Origin: Candidatus Heimdallarchaeota archaeon LC_2
Lineage (GTDB): Archaea > Asgardarchaeota > Heimdallarchaeia > Heimdallarchaeales > Kariarchaeaceae
Direction of reading: 5' to 3'
Assembly (NCBI GenBank): GCA_001940725.1
Contig: MDVR01000143.1
Coordinates: forward strand, 1-62,302
DNA: 62,302 nucleotides
Shown here in pieces: positions 38,509 to 48,592 of this stretch. The number at the start of each line of letters is the position of its first letter. The stretch's first letter is position 1. A model generated the notes under the pieces. It was not told the origin of the DNA. It ran no database searches and saw nothing but the letters and a program-made list of their open reading frames with translations. The translations under genes were made by a program, and so were the position numbers.

Positions 38509-38538
38509 AGGTAGAGGTATTTATTACATATAATTAGT

Positions 38539-39294
38539 TTATCTTAATAAAATCAGCAAAATAAGTGCTGAAGTTGAAGAGAATAGAAAATTCCCTAACT
38601 TTTCATCAACTGTTGCTGTATGACTGCCATAATAAGATAATAACCCATAAATAGTATATGAAAAGTTAAATTCATGATCTTTTTTCTTATATCCACAAGT
38701 TGAACAACTTGTGCTTGGTAGAGTTAACAAAAGATTTAATTGTTGAATTTTATCTAAATTATTCTTCATGTTAGCTATTGGTATAATTCCATTATCATTT
38801 AGTAAGTGCTTTACTAATTCCTCGTAAGCTGATCTCAATAAACTCATTGCTCCTTTTGGACTAGTAGAATATGTCTCGTAAGCATCTTTATAATGTTGAT
38901 AAGATAGATCATAATTACCTTTCTTCAATAATTTTAATATTTGATTAGGATCATCAATATTTTCAAATTTAGGCACTAGATTATAATTTTCATCAATATA
39001 ATAATCCATACTTTTCTTTACCACTGAGTTCAATTCTTCAAAGATTTCTTCTGTATAATCCTCATCCCATTTACCTTTTTTTGCCATTCTTAACAAAGTT
39101 TCAATTACAAGTTTTCCATCTTCAGCTTCTTTCATAATTGTTCTAGCAACTGATCGTTTATCTCTTAAACGCTCTCTAAAGTCAAATGTATCAACTCCAA
39201 TATTCATACCAAATGTTAAGATTTTTTCCCATGCATAAATTTTTGTTACTAATGTATCTTGTATATATCCTTTCACTTGGTTGCTTAATTCCAT
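38539..39294 (-). CDS. HEPN-like abortive-infection-type protein (tentative)
   Basis: A 251-residue helical protein. The C-terminal half (DLSYQHYKDAYETYSTSPKG, AMSLLRSAYEELVKHLLNDN, then a long gap and LLSYYGSHTATVDEKLGNFL) has the helix order of HEPN domains found at the C-terminus of abortive-infection proteins. The canonical RxxxxH is not intact, since the site reads GSHTAT. A CxTCGYKKK segment (residues about 197-203) sits in the loop. Family placement is tentative. It is next to a divergent pair of DNA-binding genes that may control it. Confidence 0.5.
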   Translation of the reverse strand: MELSNQVKGYIQDTLVTKIYAWEKILTFGMNIGVDTFDFRERLRDKRSVARTIMKEAEDGKLVIETLLRMAKKGKWDEDYTEEIFEELNSVVKKSMDYYIDENYNLVPKFENIDDPNQILKLLKKGNYDLSYQHYKDAYETYSTSPKGAMSLLRSAYEELVKHLLNDNGIIPIANMKNNLDKIQQLNLLLTLPSTSCSTCGYKKKDHEFNFSYTIYGLLSYYGSHTATVDEKLGNFLFSSTSALILLILLR

Positions 39295-39393
39295 AAAAAT
39301 TGATTAATATAATTGACTATTTATTTTATCGATCAATATTTTAGGTTGTCTCTTGACATTTGAGGATAGTTAGGGGCTATAAGTAATGATAAC

Positions 39394-39858
39394 TTAAAAT
39401 TGTATCCCAATCAATTCTTTAATGTGTTTCTCAATGTTGTCATTTACCGAAAACAGGTGTTTAGATCCGTCGTTTAAGATTAAGTGAAATGGGTTCCCAT
39501 TTTTCTGAGTTGATTTCATTAAACGCAATGTGAATTTCCCAAATTCTTTATTTTTTAGGTTCTCTTCAGAAAAATTGTCGAAAGAGAAATCATCAATGGT
39601 TCTAATGTAATATGCAAATTTCTCTCTTTTTGTGCCAGGGCTAAAATCTATTTCTCGTTTAATTTCCTCTTCTTCAATGAGTTCATCTAGTAATTTAGGG
39701 ATCGATGTTCTTGGAATTTCGAGCTCCTTGGCAATTTTATATATTGATTGTCCAGGATTCTTTTTTATGTAAAGAATGATTTTATCCTTTCTATCCTCTC
39801 TTTCTTCTGCTTTGTTTTTCTTGAAATGTTCAAGTGCAAAGGTTGTATCGCTTGCCAT
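39394..39858 (-). CDS. Winged-helix transcriptional regulator
   Basis: A 154-residue protein with a clear winged helix near residues 26-70: KIILYIKKNPGQSIYKIAKE, LEIPRTSIPKLLDELIEEEE, followed by the wing. The C-terminal half is a separate domain (FGKFTLRLMKSTQKNGNPFH ... LFSVNDNIEKHIKELIG) with no known family. It is divergent from another small winged-helix gene at 40.0 kb. Direct repeats between the two genes are likely operators. Confidence 0.78.
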   Translation of the reverse strand: MASDTTFALEHFKKNKAEEREDRKDKIILYIKKNPGQSIYKIAKELEIPRTSIPKLLDELIEEEEIKREIDFSPGTKREKFAYYIRTIDDFSFDNFSEENLKNKEFGKFTLRLMKSTQKNGNPFHLILNDGSKHLFSVNDNIEKHIKELIGIQF

Positions 39859-39925
39859 TATTTAGACATATGTTATAGAATTATATAAATATTACCTTAT
39901 ACTTATATTAAAATATACACTCATA

Positions 39926-39985
39926 ATCGCTTTTGTCATATACTAAATTAATTTAATTATTGTGTATTATCACTTTTGTCATATA
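39926..39985. promoter_or_regulatory. Two direct repeats between divergent regulators
   Basis: ATCGCTTTTGTCATATA at 39926-39942 and ATCACTTTTGTCATATA at 39969-39985, 43 bp apart (about four helical turns), lie between the divergent regulator genes. They are good candidates for the binding site of one of these proteins, with a TATA-like stretch ACTTATATATAA next to the plus-strand start. Confidence 0.65.
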
Positions 39986-40038
39986 ATACAGTATTTATAC
40001 AAAGAAATACTTATATATAATAAAAATAAGAAAATAGT

Positions 40039-40320
40039 ATGAAAGAAGAAATCACTCCATCTGAAGAAGAATTGCTTACTGCTATTGGGGAAACTGTTAA
40101 TTATTCTTTGGGTGGTCATTATTCTAAACAAGAAATTTCAAAGAGATTAAGCCCAAATACTAAAAATAATCCCAAACGAATGAAAAGAATTGATCGTGCT
40201 TATACAAAATTACGTACCAAACAACTAATTCAGAAACATCCCAGTGAGGAAATGACTTATGGATTAACACGTAATGGTCTAAATTATCTCCGAGAACTTA
40301 AGAAAGGAAATGTTAAATAA
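40039..40320 (+). CDS. Small winged-helix protein
   Basis: A 93-residue protein of winged-helix type: PSEEELLTAIGETVNYSLGG, then KQEISKRLSPNTKNNPKRMK, RIDRAYTKLRTKQLIQKHPS as the recognition part, and MTYGLTRNGLNYLRELKK at the end. It is divergent from the regulator at 39.4 kb and may act with it. The start ATG follows a TATA-like stretch at about 20 bases, consistent with a leaderless mRNA. Confidence 0.72.
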   Translation: MKEEITPSEEELLTAIGETVNYSLGGHYSKQEISKRLSPNTKNNPKRMKRIDRAYTKLRTKQLIQKHPSEEMTYGLTRNGLNYLRELKKGNVK

Positions 40321-40525
40321 TTTCGATTATCACTCTAGACCTATTAAAACTTTAATTACAGATATTCATTATTGCATTATACAAAAAATGTGTAAATTCA
40401 AGTTCTTAATTGATAAAAGCTTAATCAAGTAGTAATATTCTATTACCCAAGATTGAATTTGACAGTGAAGAATTTACAATATTCATAATAATCTTAAATT
40501 ACTTCAGTGAGTATATGGAAATAGA

Positions 40526-42199
40526 TTGATTGTTCCAACCTTAACAAGTACTAATGAGGGAAATTTAGGGAAAATAATTTTGTCAGTATCCCTTGTTCTT
40601 ATGATTTATTCTCCATTCGATTTCACAGACTCTGAATCGTCTATAATTTTTGGTTTCCTCGTAGGATCTTTTTCATTAATTTTTCATTTGTTTGGTTTAT
40701 TTGTTCCAACCTTATTTCTACAAATGATTGATAAAAATCACAACTATGAACATCCTTACCGTTATCAAGATGCTTGGAATCGTCCTCCAATTACTCAAAA
40801 AATCCTTCCAAGATTTTCATTATTACTTGGAACTTGTATGGGTATGGTCATAGTTTTGATTTCACTCTTGTTTAATTCAGACCCTGACAATATTCAAACT
40901 CCATTTAAATGGTATAACACATCTTATTCGGTTCTTATTGTAATAATTGTAGGAATCATCGGTTTAAGTCTTTTTTACTCTATTCGTCAGTCTCAACTTC
41001 TAGTATGGTCTTTGTGGGTTTTACGTCAAGTTGGTGACGATCCACAATTTCAAGATATTGCAGATTACTATGCAAAGGAAGACTATATCAATGCATCTCG
41101 ATTTGCCTCTGATCGTTTTGTTTGGTATTCACACGGGACTGAGTATGTTAGGAAAGTAATTAGCCAATACCCATCAGAATACAAAAAATCAAATACATAT
41201 GGGTTATTGCCATTGAGTATTCAATTTGATAATAGAGATAATTTGCATGCATCATCAAAAGATGATACTCATATGGTGTTTATCTTAGGTAAAATTGAAA
41301 TTGAGCCCTCTACTGAAAAATATGATGACAATAATAAAAATATCGAAATCAAACCCCATCCTTTTGTAAATTCGAAAATCTTCCCAAATATTAAAGAAAG
41401 CTATATTTTGGTTAATAAGATAAACTTGGGGGCTTTGAAAAAACCTTTTCCAGTATATGAAACAAGAAAAATACTGGAGAAATCTCTACGATATTTACTA
41501 AATATTAAATTTTATGATGAGCCCTTTATTGATTTAATCCCTTCAATAGAAGATGGTACTTTAAAAGATATATTTTTGGATATTAATAACCTAGATTTAG
41601 TAGAAGTACTAGGTTTAGGGTCTGCATTTCGTTTATTTTCTGAATTCAAAATTGATATATCTTCTGAATCTGAAGAAGATATCAGTTCAAAGATTGATAC
41701 TATTTATTCTAAAATTAAGGATATAATTGAAATTGATACTTGGATTAAATCGATAATAACTAGCTTTGTAGTTTATCACAGTATAAACAAACTCGAAAGA
41801 TTCTACGATGATAAGGCAATTCAGATAGGTATATTTATAGGATTTGTAAGAAATAAATATAACCAAAAGAATTTAACTAGATATGCTCAATCTCATATCT
41901 TATATCGACCAACGACGCTAAGTACACCTATTATTTCGGCAGACGAATTTGAAGAATTCAATAATATACTTCAAGGTATTCCTAACTGGGTAGAATGGCA
42001 GATCAAAAATCGAAAAACAATAATGAATTATTATCAAGCCTTTGAATACAATTCAGAAATTGTCGATAATTGGTTAGATACTCGGATTAATTTACTCTTT
42101 CAACTTAGCAAATTCGAAGGTTCGATAAGGGATGGATGGAAAATATCAAAATATAGACAACTCAAATTAATCGGTGATCAACCCAAGATTAGATTGTGA
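40526..42199 (+). CDS. Large membrane protein with four TM segments and soluble tail
   Basis: The N-terminal 155 residues hold four hydrophobic segments (for example IILSVSLVLMIYSPF, FGFLVGSFSLIFHLFGLFV, LGTCMGMVIVLISLLF, VLIVIIVGIIGLSLFY). The remaining 400 residues are soluble, with a repeated helix-strand pattern and no enzyme motif. The start is TTG at 40526, the only usual start in reach. No family recognised. A role in membrane-linked defence or cell-surface function is possible but unsupported. Confidence 0.6.
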   Translation: MIVPTLTSTNEGNLGKIILSVSLVLMIYSPFDFTDSESSIIFGFLVGSFSLIFHLFGLFVPTLFLQMIDKNHNYEHPYRYQDAWNRPPITQKILPRFSLLLGTCMGMVIVLISLLFNSDPDNIQTPFKWYNTSYSVLIVIIVGIIGLSLFYSIRQSQLLVWSLWVLRQVGDDPQFQDIADYYAKEDYINASRFASDRFVWYSHGTEYVRKVISQYPSEYKKSNTYGLLPLSIQFDNRDNLHASSKDDTHMVFILGKIEIEPSTEKYDDNNKNIEIKPHPFVNSKIFPNIKESYILVNKINLGALKKPFPVYETRKILEKSLRYLLNIKFYDEPFIDLIPSIEDGTLKDIFLDINNLDLVEVLGLGSAFRLFSEFKIDISSESEEDISSKIDTIYSKIKDIIEIDTWIKSIITSFVVYHSINKLERFYDDKAIQIGIFIGFVRNKYNQKNLTRYAQSHILYRPTTLSTPIISADEFEEFNNILQGIPNWVEWQIKNRKTIMNYYQAFEYNSEIVDNWLDTRINLLFQLSKFEGSIRDGWKISKYRQLKLIGDQPKIRL

Positions 42200-43576
42200 C
42201 CATTTGTAATTTTATATCAATATCGTTGTTTATTATACTTAGAAACGTTAAGTCCAAATAACTCCAAAAATAGATAATAGAGCATTGACGGATATGAAAG
42301 TAATAAGTGGAGACAATAATTAAACATAAGACAAGATCTTACAACCTTTTCAAAATGGGGAATCAGACAGTGTTCATGTACCTAAAATGCACTTTAGAGA
42401 TATTGATATCACTTCACTGATAAAAAGATCAGCTTGTTTCGGCCTTATATGCCTTCTAAATTTATATGACCCGCGGTAATGTAATCTTTTAACAAGATTA
42501 ATTATATGAAATCAATTCATTTCTGTTTAGTAGTCAATATTAATACACTTATGATTTTCGTGAGTCTTTCAAATCTCTATCGTTTACCTAGATATATTAC
42601 TAGATAAAATTCGTAATTCCTTATAGTAACAACAAATTTTACGATATTGTGTTAATATTCAGTCAATCCGAAAATGTCAAAATATTAATTTCAGATAATT
42701 AGAAATCTATAGTGGTTTAAATGATGAGATTTGAAATAGCGTTTCATTGTATCTAGACTGGCATTATTAGTGATGAAAGACTCACAAGGATTTTAATTAA
42801 CCGAAATTAATTTATTTGGAGTAATTTGGGTTAATTTAATATGAGTTTTTAGAACTCTAACAAAAACTAATAGGAATGAATTTGAGGAAACCGTGACATA
42901 TAAACTAAGTTTGGGGATGATAATTGTTTCCACAGGACAATATACTATCATCTTAGATGATCAAGAAGAAAAGACATTTTATTGGGCGCATTTTACAACT
43001 GAGTAAAATATTATAAGATTTTTTTTCAAATGTTCAAAAACTTACCATTTATTAAATGATGGTACAAGAAGTCAGTGAGTTATTGAACAAAATAATCAAC
43101 CCTTTCAATATGTCATTTATTGCACACTTTTTCCTATGAGTAATTAATTGTAAGGTTGGAAATGGTGTGATGATGAAATTTGAGTTTTATTAATGATATA
43201 TAAAATATTCCCGTCCATCCAATTTACTTTATTGACAGATTCATAGTTACACTTAATATTTTCAATAAATTTATTTGAACTATTCACAAATTCGTCCTTT
43301 TCATAAAGCGTGAACGTTGAATACTGATGGGATGTTACCTGTCCCATCAGAGCGAATTATTACGTTCAACTCAACTTAAGACTGTCAGTTCTTTATAGTA
43401 ACCCTGATCAAAATCGTTGAGAAATATGACCATACGGAATCAGAAAGTTTCAGATAATATTCTATTGACGTCCAATATATCAAAAAAAAGATTCAAACTA
43501 CTTTTAAAAAATTTATCAATTTCTTGAAGTAAATTCTTATTAATCTCTTTAATCCGTTATTTTCAGTTAGTAGCCT
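42200..43576. other. Long interval with two weak small ORFs
   Basis: About 1.4 kb of AT-rich DNA. A plus-strand ORF at 42893-43006 (GTG start) encodes MTYKLSLGMIIVSTGQYTII and a short acidic end with FYWAHFTTE. It is preceded by AAAACTAATAG at 42863, close to the promoter box of the tagged genes but spaced 19 nt. A minus-strand ORF at 43144-43347 encodes a product with TFTLYEKDEFVNSSNKFIEN and NWMDGNILYIINK. Both look somewhat coding and may be fragments. No other structure seen. Confidence 0.35.
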
Positions 43577-46500
43577 TTATTGCAAGATGAAACGATTTAA
43601 AGAATTGACTCCATTTTTTATTGCAATCTCAATAATTTTTTCTATGTAGCTTTGGGATACATTTGATAATAAATTAAAATTCAACTTTTCAAGGAAATCT
43701 GCAATTTTCTGATGATCATAGATAATTGAATCAGTGTTTTGGACTAATAAAAACAGACATTGGAATGCTTTTTCCTCATTGTGTAACAGTTGATTTTCAA
43801 GAAAATGTAAAATTTTTGTATCTAGAAAAAAATGGTTTGTGGATATTCTTATTTCATTTAATTGAATTAAAATATCTAATAACCAATTATCATCCAAGAT
43901 TCCAATTCCATTTTCGATCCATAGGCTGAAAGCACCAAATTCAATAGTATAATTTTGACAGTTGAAACTGTTATCTCCATTAACAATAGTGTTGATTCTC
44001 CATTCAAGGAGTGAGCTTATTCTTTTTGTATTAGCTGAATTATTTTGATGAAAACCATTTAGGTTTTTACCAAGGAACCATAAGATTTGTGACAAAGCTT
44101 CACAATTACTTTTTTTGTAGTATTTCACTAATAACGAATTGTCTGTCAGGTCAATTTCGTTATATACGTATAGTTTTACTAAATGAATTCCTAGGTTCTT
44201 AATTGATAATTCGGTAAAATTGTGAGATTCCATTCTACTAATTGCTCTATCATATAAATTACTGAACTTCTCAAAAATATCTTTACGCACATCATTTCTT
44301 TCAATATAACCTATCCAACTCATGTCACAATATTTCCTTAGATTACTACTCAGTGGAAAAATTAAAGTAAATTGTGTCAGAAACCAATCTTTATCCCAAT
44401 AATGAAGTGAAACAGAGTACCATCCGAACAAATATCTAACTAGTAAAGATTTATCAATTTCAATATTCAACAGATCTTCAAATCTCATGTGGATTTTCTT
44501 AATTGCTTCATCATAAATATTAGATAGTTTCTTTTCATTAATCCATAATAAGTAATCAATTAAAACTTGAATTGATATGAGCTTTGGAATATTTAGTATA
44601 CCATGACTGTAAAGCTTTGATACTAGAAATGTCTCTTCATTCCCAGAAATGTTTGGTGTTTCAATTTTTGATATTTTTAATAGAATAGCAATATTCTTAT
44701 TTATTAATTCAATTGGATTGGCTTCTGTAAGTATCTCAAAACTAGTTTCAAAGATTCTCAAAGTTGTGTTGATAAATTCTCTATCTTCGGGAGTTTCGTT
44801 TTCGAAGTGACGATCAATGATTGTATATAGTTTTATCAAATCATTTTCTGTCAATTTTTCATCAGATTTTCCACGGAGTACATTTTCATGACTTTCAAGA
44901 TATACTTTTGATAATTCAATATTCTCAATAATCGTATCGAAAAAATCGTCATATCTATCTCGATTATTCCAAATATGTTCAACTAAGATATTTGAAAACC
45001 CTTCTTTATCAATTAAGTCAAAGCTTTGCTTATCATTTGGTTCCCAAGTAATATATAGCTGCAATATTTCTTCAACTGATAGAGTTTCAAGCTCTTGATA
45101 TGTGTAAGGAGAAGTGCTTCCATATCCACCAGTATGATATGAGTGAAAATCAGGATGATCTAAATCTCCGAACCTGTTTTGAAAATTCGTCCATTTACTT
45201 TTTCGTTTATCATCTAGTTCGTTTTTTATGGCATGCCACAAGCGATAAACTGCGATTTCTGACCAAACTTTCCGATCTTTGTTTGTGTAAGTTATTCTAT
45301 TTTCATTTTGTGTCTTGAATAATTTCGGAAATCTTCTTTTCAAAGTAACAATTAAATTCTGTTTTAAGGAAATTCTTGGGAAATTTGTACTTTTATCAAT
45401 TCGCACTAAGAATTCTTCCTTTATTTCTTTGTTGAGTTTAGGAAAAATTAATTTTAGAACATTGAAAATTTCGTGATGTAATTCTATTGAAAATAAATCT
45501 ATATTCCTTAAAATTTCAATTAATTTACCTTTATTCAGTTCTAAGGTTTGACTCAGTATGAATAATTCAATTCGCAGATATATATTGGACTCTTGAGCTT
45601 GTTGAGCAAAATTCTCCAACTTAATAATCAAAACATTTAATAATTCTTTTTCATCTTTCTTGTAATCTATGAGGAGATCTCTAATAATCTCAACCAAACT
45701 ACTTCCAGCGTTAAAAAAAGGAAAAATCTGATTTGTATCTTCAATGCTCGGTCGCCAATCCGAACTAAGTGAATTTGTACATGATTCATAATCTTTTAAT
45801 GTAAAACATAATAATTCAAAGGTCTCTACAGGGGATTTTTTGAATATTTGGGGAATAATATTATTTAGAATTTCTTGATAATAATATTCTGAAATATATG
45901 TTTCATCTGAATATTTTGGTCGATTTTCGGTCTGATTGATTCTGATGAGTTCTTTAACAAGTTTTAAGCATAGTGAAATTCTTTCTTCACGCAACTGGAG
46001 ATTAGTAAATTGAATTAATTTATGAGGTAATGAGCTTTGATTGTTGGATAATGATTTTATCCAACTAGAAATTGTTGGAACAAGACTCACAATAGTGTTT
46101 TCATCAAAAGCTTCTAAAACTGAAATAAAAACACGAACTAAATTTTGATTTCTTGTTTTACTATTTTTTTCAATAATCTCAAATAGTTCAGATGGATATT
46201 GTTTAGCAAATTCGGGAAGATAATAAAATCCAGGATTTAATCCCCAATTGATTTCATCTTCTTCATGTTTTATTTCAAAAAAATGGGCATTATACAGCGG
46301 TTTAAACCATTTTAATCTTAATTCTATATCTATATTCTCAAAGAAATATTTTACATTCGAGAAATGTGTGAAATTGCTTATTAAACGATTAGCATCTTCG
46401 TCACTCGGTTGAGATATTTTGGTAAAAATATCAATTTCTAATAACCGAGTAATAAATGGTTTAAGAAATCGATGTAAATAGGTTTCAAGATTGTCAACCT

Positions 46501-46936
46501 GTTGATAAAACTCATCCTCATTGATTTCATCTATCGTCTGACTGTGATGTGATATTTTGACAAAATATTTATGGGATTTGAGCCAATTTCTGATGTAGTT
46601 TTCATTTTCAGTCCTGCTTGGTAAAGGGATTAAATGAGGTTTACTAAGAAAAGCTTGACTAATTTTTTCATATTGCTTATTATCATTATTTGAACTTTGT
46701 TTATTATCTTGCTCAATAATTATTTGAAATTCCTTACGAAGGATTACATTTGTCAATTCTCTGAATGAATGCGCTGCTTGGAAAAACTTTTCTGGGTTGG
46801 TTTCTTGACGAAGGACCCAGTAAGCTCCTAAATAAATATCTGAGACATCATTTCCGTAGGTTTTTTGCATAAAATGAAGGAGCGATTTTGCATTGTCAGT
46901 CAAATTGTTGGTTTTCAATTCAAAGCTTTCTTCCAT
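43577..46936 (-). CDS. Very large helical-repeat protein, 1119 residues
   Basis: The protein is alpha-helical through its length and shows no nuclease, ATPase or TM motif that I can point to. The region NVKYFFENIDIELRLKWFKP followed by LYNAHFFEIK, and GFYYLPEFAKQYPSELFEII, recalls the helical solenoid region of large defence-associated proteins, in which a leading enzymatic domain is often present; none is found here. It is single-copy in the window and has a normal ATG. Function unknown; a sensor scaffold is one possibility. Confidence 0.6.
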   Translation of the reverse strand: MEESFELKTNNLTDNAKSLLHFMQKTYGNDVSDIYLGAYWVLRQETNPEKFFQAAHSFRELTNVILRKEFQIIIEQDNKQSSNNDNKQYEKISQAFLSKPHLIPLPSRTENENYIRNWLKSHKYFVKISHHSQTIDEINEDEFYQQVDNLETYLHRFLKPFITRLLEIDIFTKISQPSDEDANRLISNFTHFSNVKYFFENIDIELRLKWFKPLYNAHFFEIKHEEDEINWGLNPGFYYLPEFAKQYPSELFEIIEKNSKTRNQNLVRVFISVLEAFDENTIVSLVPTISSWIKSLSNNQSSLPHKLIQFTNLQLREERISLCLKLVKELIRINQTENRPKYSDETYISEYYYQEILNNIIPQIFKKSPVETFELLCFTLKDYESCTNSLSSDWRPSIEDTNQIFPFFNAGSSLVEIIRDLLIDYKKDEKELLNVLIIKLENFAQQAQESNIYLRIELFILSQTLELNKGKLIEILRNIDLFSIELHHEIFNVLKLIFPKLNKEIKEEFLVRIDKSTNFPRISLKQNLIVTLKRRFPKLFKTQNENRITYTNKDRKVWSEIAVYRLWHAIKNELDDKRKSKWTNFQNRFGDLDHPDFHSYHTGGYGSTSPYTYQELETLSVEEILQLYITWEPNDKQSFDLIDKEGFSNILVEHIWNNRDRYDDFFDTIIENIELSKVYLESHENVLRGKSDEKLTENDLIKLYTIIDRHFENETPEDREFINTTLRIFETSFEILTEANPIELINKNIAILLKISKIETPNISGNEETFLVSKLYSHGILNIPKLISIQVLIDYLLWINEKKLSNIYDEAIKKIHMRFEDLLNIEIDKSLLVRYLFGWYSVSLHYWDKDWFLTQFTLIFPLSSNLRKYCDMSWIGYIERNDVRKDIFEKFSNLYDRAISRMESHNFTELSIKNLGIHLVKLYVYNEIDLTDNSLLVKYYKKSNCEALSQILWFLGKNLNGFHQNNSANTKRISSLLEWRINTIVNGDNSFNCQNYTIEFGAFSLWIENGIGILDDNWLLDILIQLNEIRISTNHFFLDTKILHFLENQLLHNEEKAFQCLFLLVQNTDSIIYDHQKIADFLEKLNFNLLSNVSQSYIEKIIEIAIKNGVNSLNRFILQ

Positions 46937-47499
46937 CTTGGATCTATATCTCCATATAATTTCTTGTGTTAATGTTATTTCTTTGTTTAATGTTCTTTAG
47001 TGATATTTCAAATCTTAATTTTATCATAATAAACATTTTCTATATATAAGGTGGTGCGTGATTCGAAATAATAATTTATCAACCTAGAGAGCTAGGTGAA
47101 TATATTTTGAATTTCATTTAGACCTAACTATTAGCAAAATTCCAATTTGACATATCATAATCGTCGAGCTTTTTCTGAAAGGGAATAGGGTTTTTGTAGG
47201 GCTTAATGAAATCTGAAAATAACTCAAATAAGACAACTAAAATCTCAATTTCATTTTCCAAAGAAAATTCTTTTGGTCTTTTCAATAAACAAAAAGTTGT
47301 TCACTTTTTGTAATCCCTAATGTATAAATGCAATTCAATACCATTAATGAAAATACTGCCGAGCTATCGTATTGATTGAAAACAAACCAATCTGCCACCA
47401 AGAAAACTCTGTGGATTCGGATAAAAGTACAAAATCAGTTCTTATGGGATTATACATTTAATAGTTTTATCCTTGAATGTGACAGGATGAGTAAGAGAC
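46937..47499. other. Non-coding interval with one hairpin
   Basis: About 560 bp without a convincing gene, between two minus-strand genes. It should hold the promoter of the 1119-residue protein gene at its left edge and the 3' region of the first tagged gene at its right edge. One hairpin lies at 47290. Confidence 0.5.
47290..47310 (-). terminator. Hairpin downstream of the first tagged gene
   Basis: CAAAAAGT-TGTTC-ACTTTTTG: eight base pairs and a five-base loop, about 190 bp past the stop codon of the tagged gene on the minus strand. It may end that transcript; AT-rich stems form easily in such DNA, so support is weak. Confidence 0.35.
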
Positions 47500-48121
47500 T
47501 TAATATCTGAATAGATCCTTGGTTTCTTGTGGCAGATCATAATAATTGATAGTTGGTTCTATAATTGTGGTTTCTGTTCCTCTGAAAAGATCCTTGGCAT
47601 CTTGAGGTATTTCCACCAATAGTTTCAACAATAGGTTCTACTGTGGTTTCTACCCCCCTAAAAAGATCCTTAGCATCTTGTGGTAAATCGTAAAAAGTTT
47701 GAGCTATAGGTTCTACAACAGGTGCCGATGTGCTAGTATCTTGTACGGTGAGATTTTCCCATTGGTCTGCTAATCTGTCTTTGACCAAGATTCCAGCACC
47801 TACAACAATACCAGCCATAAACAATGCAATGATCAACCCTTTGTTGATTTTCTTTTTATCATCAGTTACAGGTTGATTCTGTTCCATACTTTCAGGTGTC
47901 ATTACTGTTTGCATCTCAGCATTTGACATCTTTCTAGGTACACCATTTCTATCCCATGCTATACCCTTGGATGCCATCTCATTTCTGAATTTGTCGATCT
48001 GTACTGAATATTTCCTCTGAAATGAATCATCTTTATTTACCGAAAGAGAATTTCGGGATATCAATTTACGTAAGGGTTTTCGTGTTCTATTTCGATTGCT
48101 CTGATTCTTTCTGATACTCAC
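47500..48121 (-). CDS. Tagged membrane protein (MSIRK leader) with frameshift in C-terminal repeats
   Basis: It starts at GTG 48121 with MSIRKNQSNRNRTRKPLRKL, the shared basic tag. A TM segment follows (KGLIIALFMAGIVVGAGILV, near residues 93-112). The C-terminus has a repeated unit PQDAKDLFRG. In the frame as given, the protein ends at 47537 after one unit (194 residues). One base near 47613-47617 (a GG in the minus-strand sequence ATTGGTGGAAAT) shifts the frame; without it two more units follow (IPQDAKDLFRGTETTIIEPT and DLPQETKDLFRY), ending at 47500. I give the span to that stop. It could be a sequence error or a true length variant. It is controlled by the box at 48145. Confidence 0.7.
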
Positions 48122-48144
48122 AATATATGATTAGAATTTATTGT

Positions 48145-48155
48145 TTATTAGTTTT
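48145..48155 (-). promoter_or_regulatory. Tagged-gene promoter box for the 48.1 kb gene
   Basis: Minus strand: AAAACTAATAA preceded by ATCAAT. Exactly 23 nt separate the box from the GTG at 48121, as in the other tagged genes. The centre is about 29 nt before the start codon, matching an archaeal TATA box with a leaderless transcript. Confidence 0.75.
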
Positions 48156-48187
48156 ATTGATTAGTGGTTCTTCGTATTTTCTCTCTA

Positions 48188-48571
48188 CTAAACGTTGTCC
48201 TCTATTCGCACCTTGAGAGATGAAGATGATTTTCTATGGATTACAGTATCCGTTATTACTACGATTAACTCATCTTTGTCTCCACCCCTATCAGTCTTGG
48301 ATACAGATATGATTCCACCATCAGTCTGTTTTATCTTTAGTTTTGCAATATCCTCAGTGGTGTATCCTATCAGATCAATAGTTAATCTCTTATTTTCCAA
48401 CGGAATATTAGCAATGTAATGATTCCCTGTTTTTGATTTGGTGAATTCCACATCCACATTTCCTTGAATTTTTGGTTTTTTCCGTAGTTTTGTCATTATA
48501 GATTTTCGCTTAGTTTTGGTTTTATCTTTTTTAACAGTCCGTTTCTTATTATTACCCTTGCGAATTACCAT
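48188..48571 (-). CDS. Tagged basic protein (MVIRK leader), 127 residues
   Basis: The start is MVIRKGNNKKRTVKKDKTKT, a variant of the tag, and the basic region extends to about residue 36. The remaining 90 residues are beta-rich: NVDVEFTKSKTGNHYIANIP, LENKRLTIDLIGYTTEDIAK, then ELIVVITDTVIHRKSSSSLK. The layout suggests a compact beta domain carried behind a nucleic-acid-binding or targeting tail. It follows the 49.2 kb tagged gene by 21 bp without its own box, so it should be in that transcript. No family recognised. Confidence 0.7.
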   Translation of the reverse strand: MVIRKGNNKKRTVKKDKTKTKRKSIMTKLRKKPKIQGNVDVEFTKSKTGNHYIANIPLENKRLTIDLIGYTTEDIAKLKIKQTDGGIISVSKTDRGGDKDELIVVITDTVIHRKSSSSLKVRIEDNV

Positions 48572-48592
48572 AAGTCTTATTCTCCAAATAGG

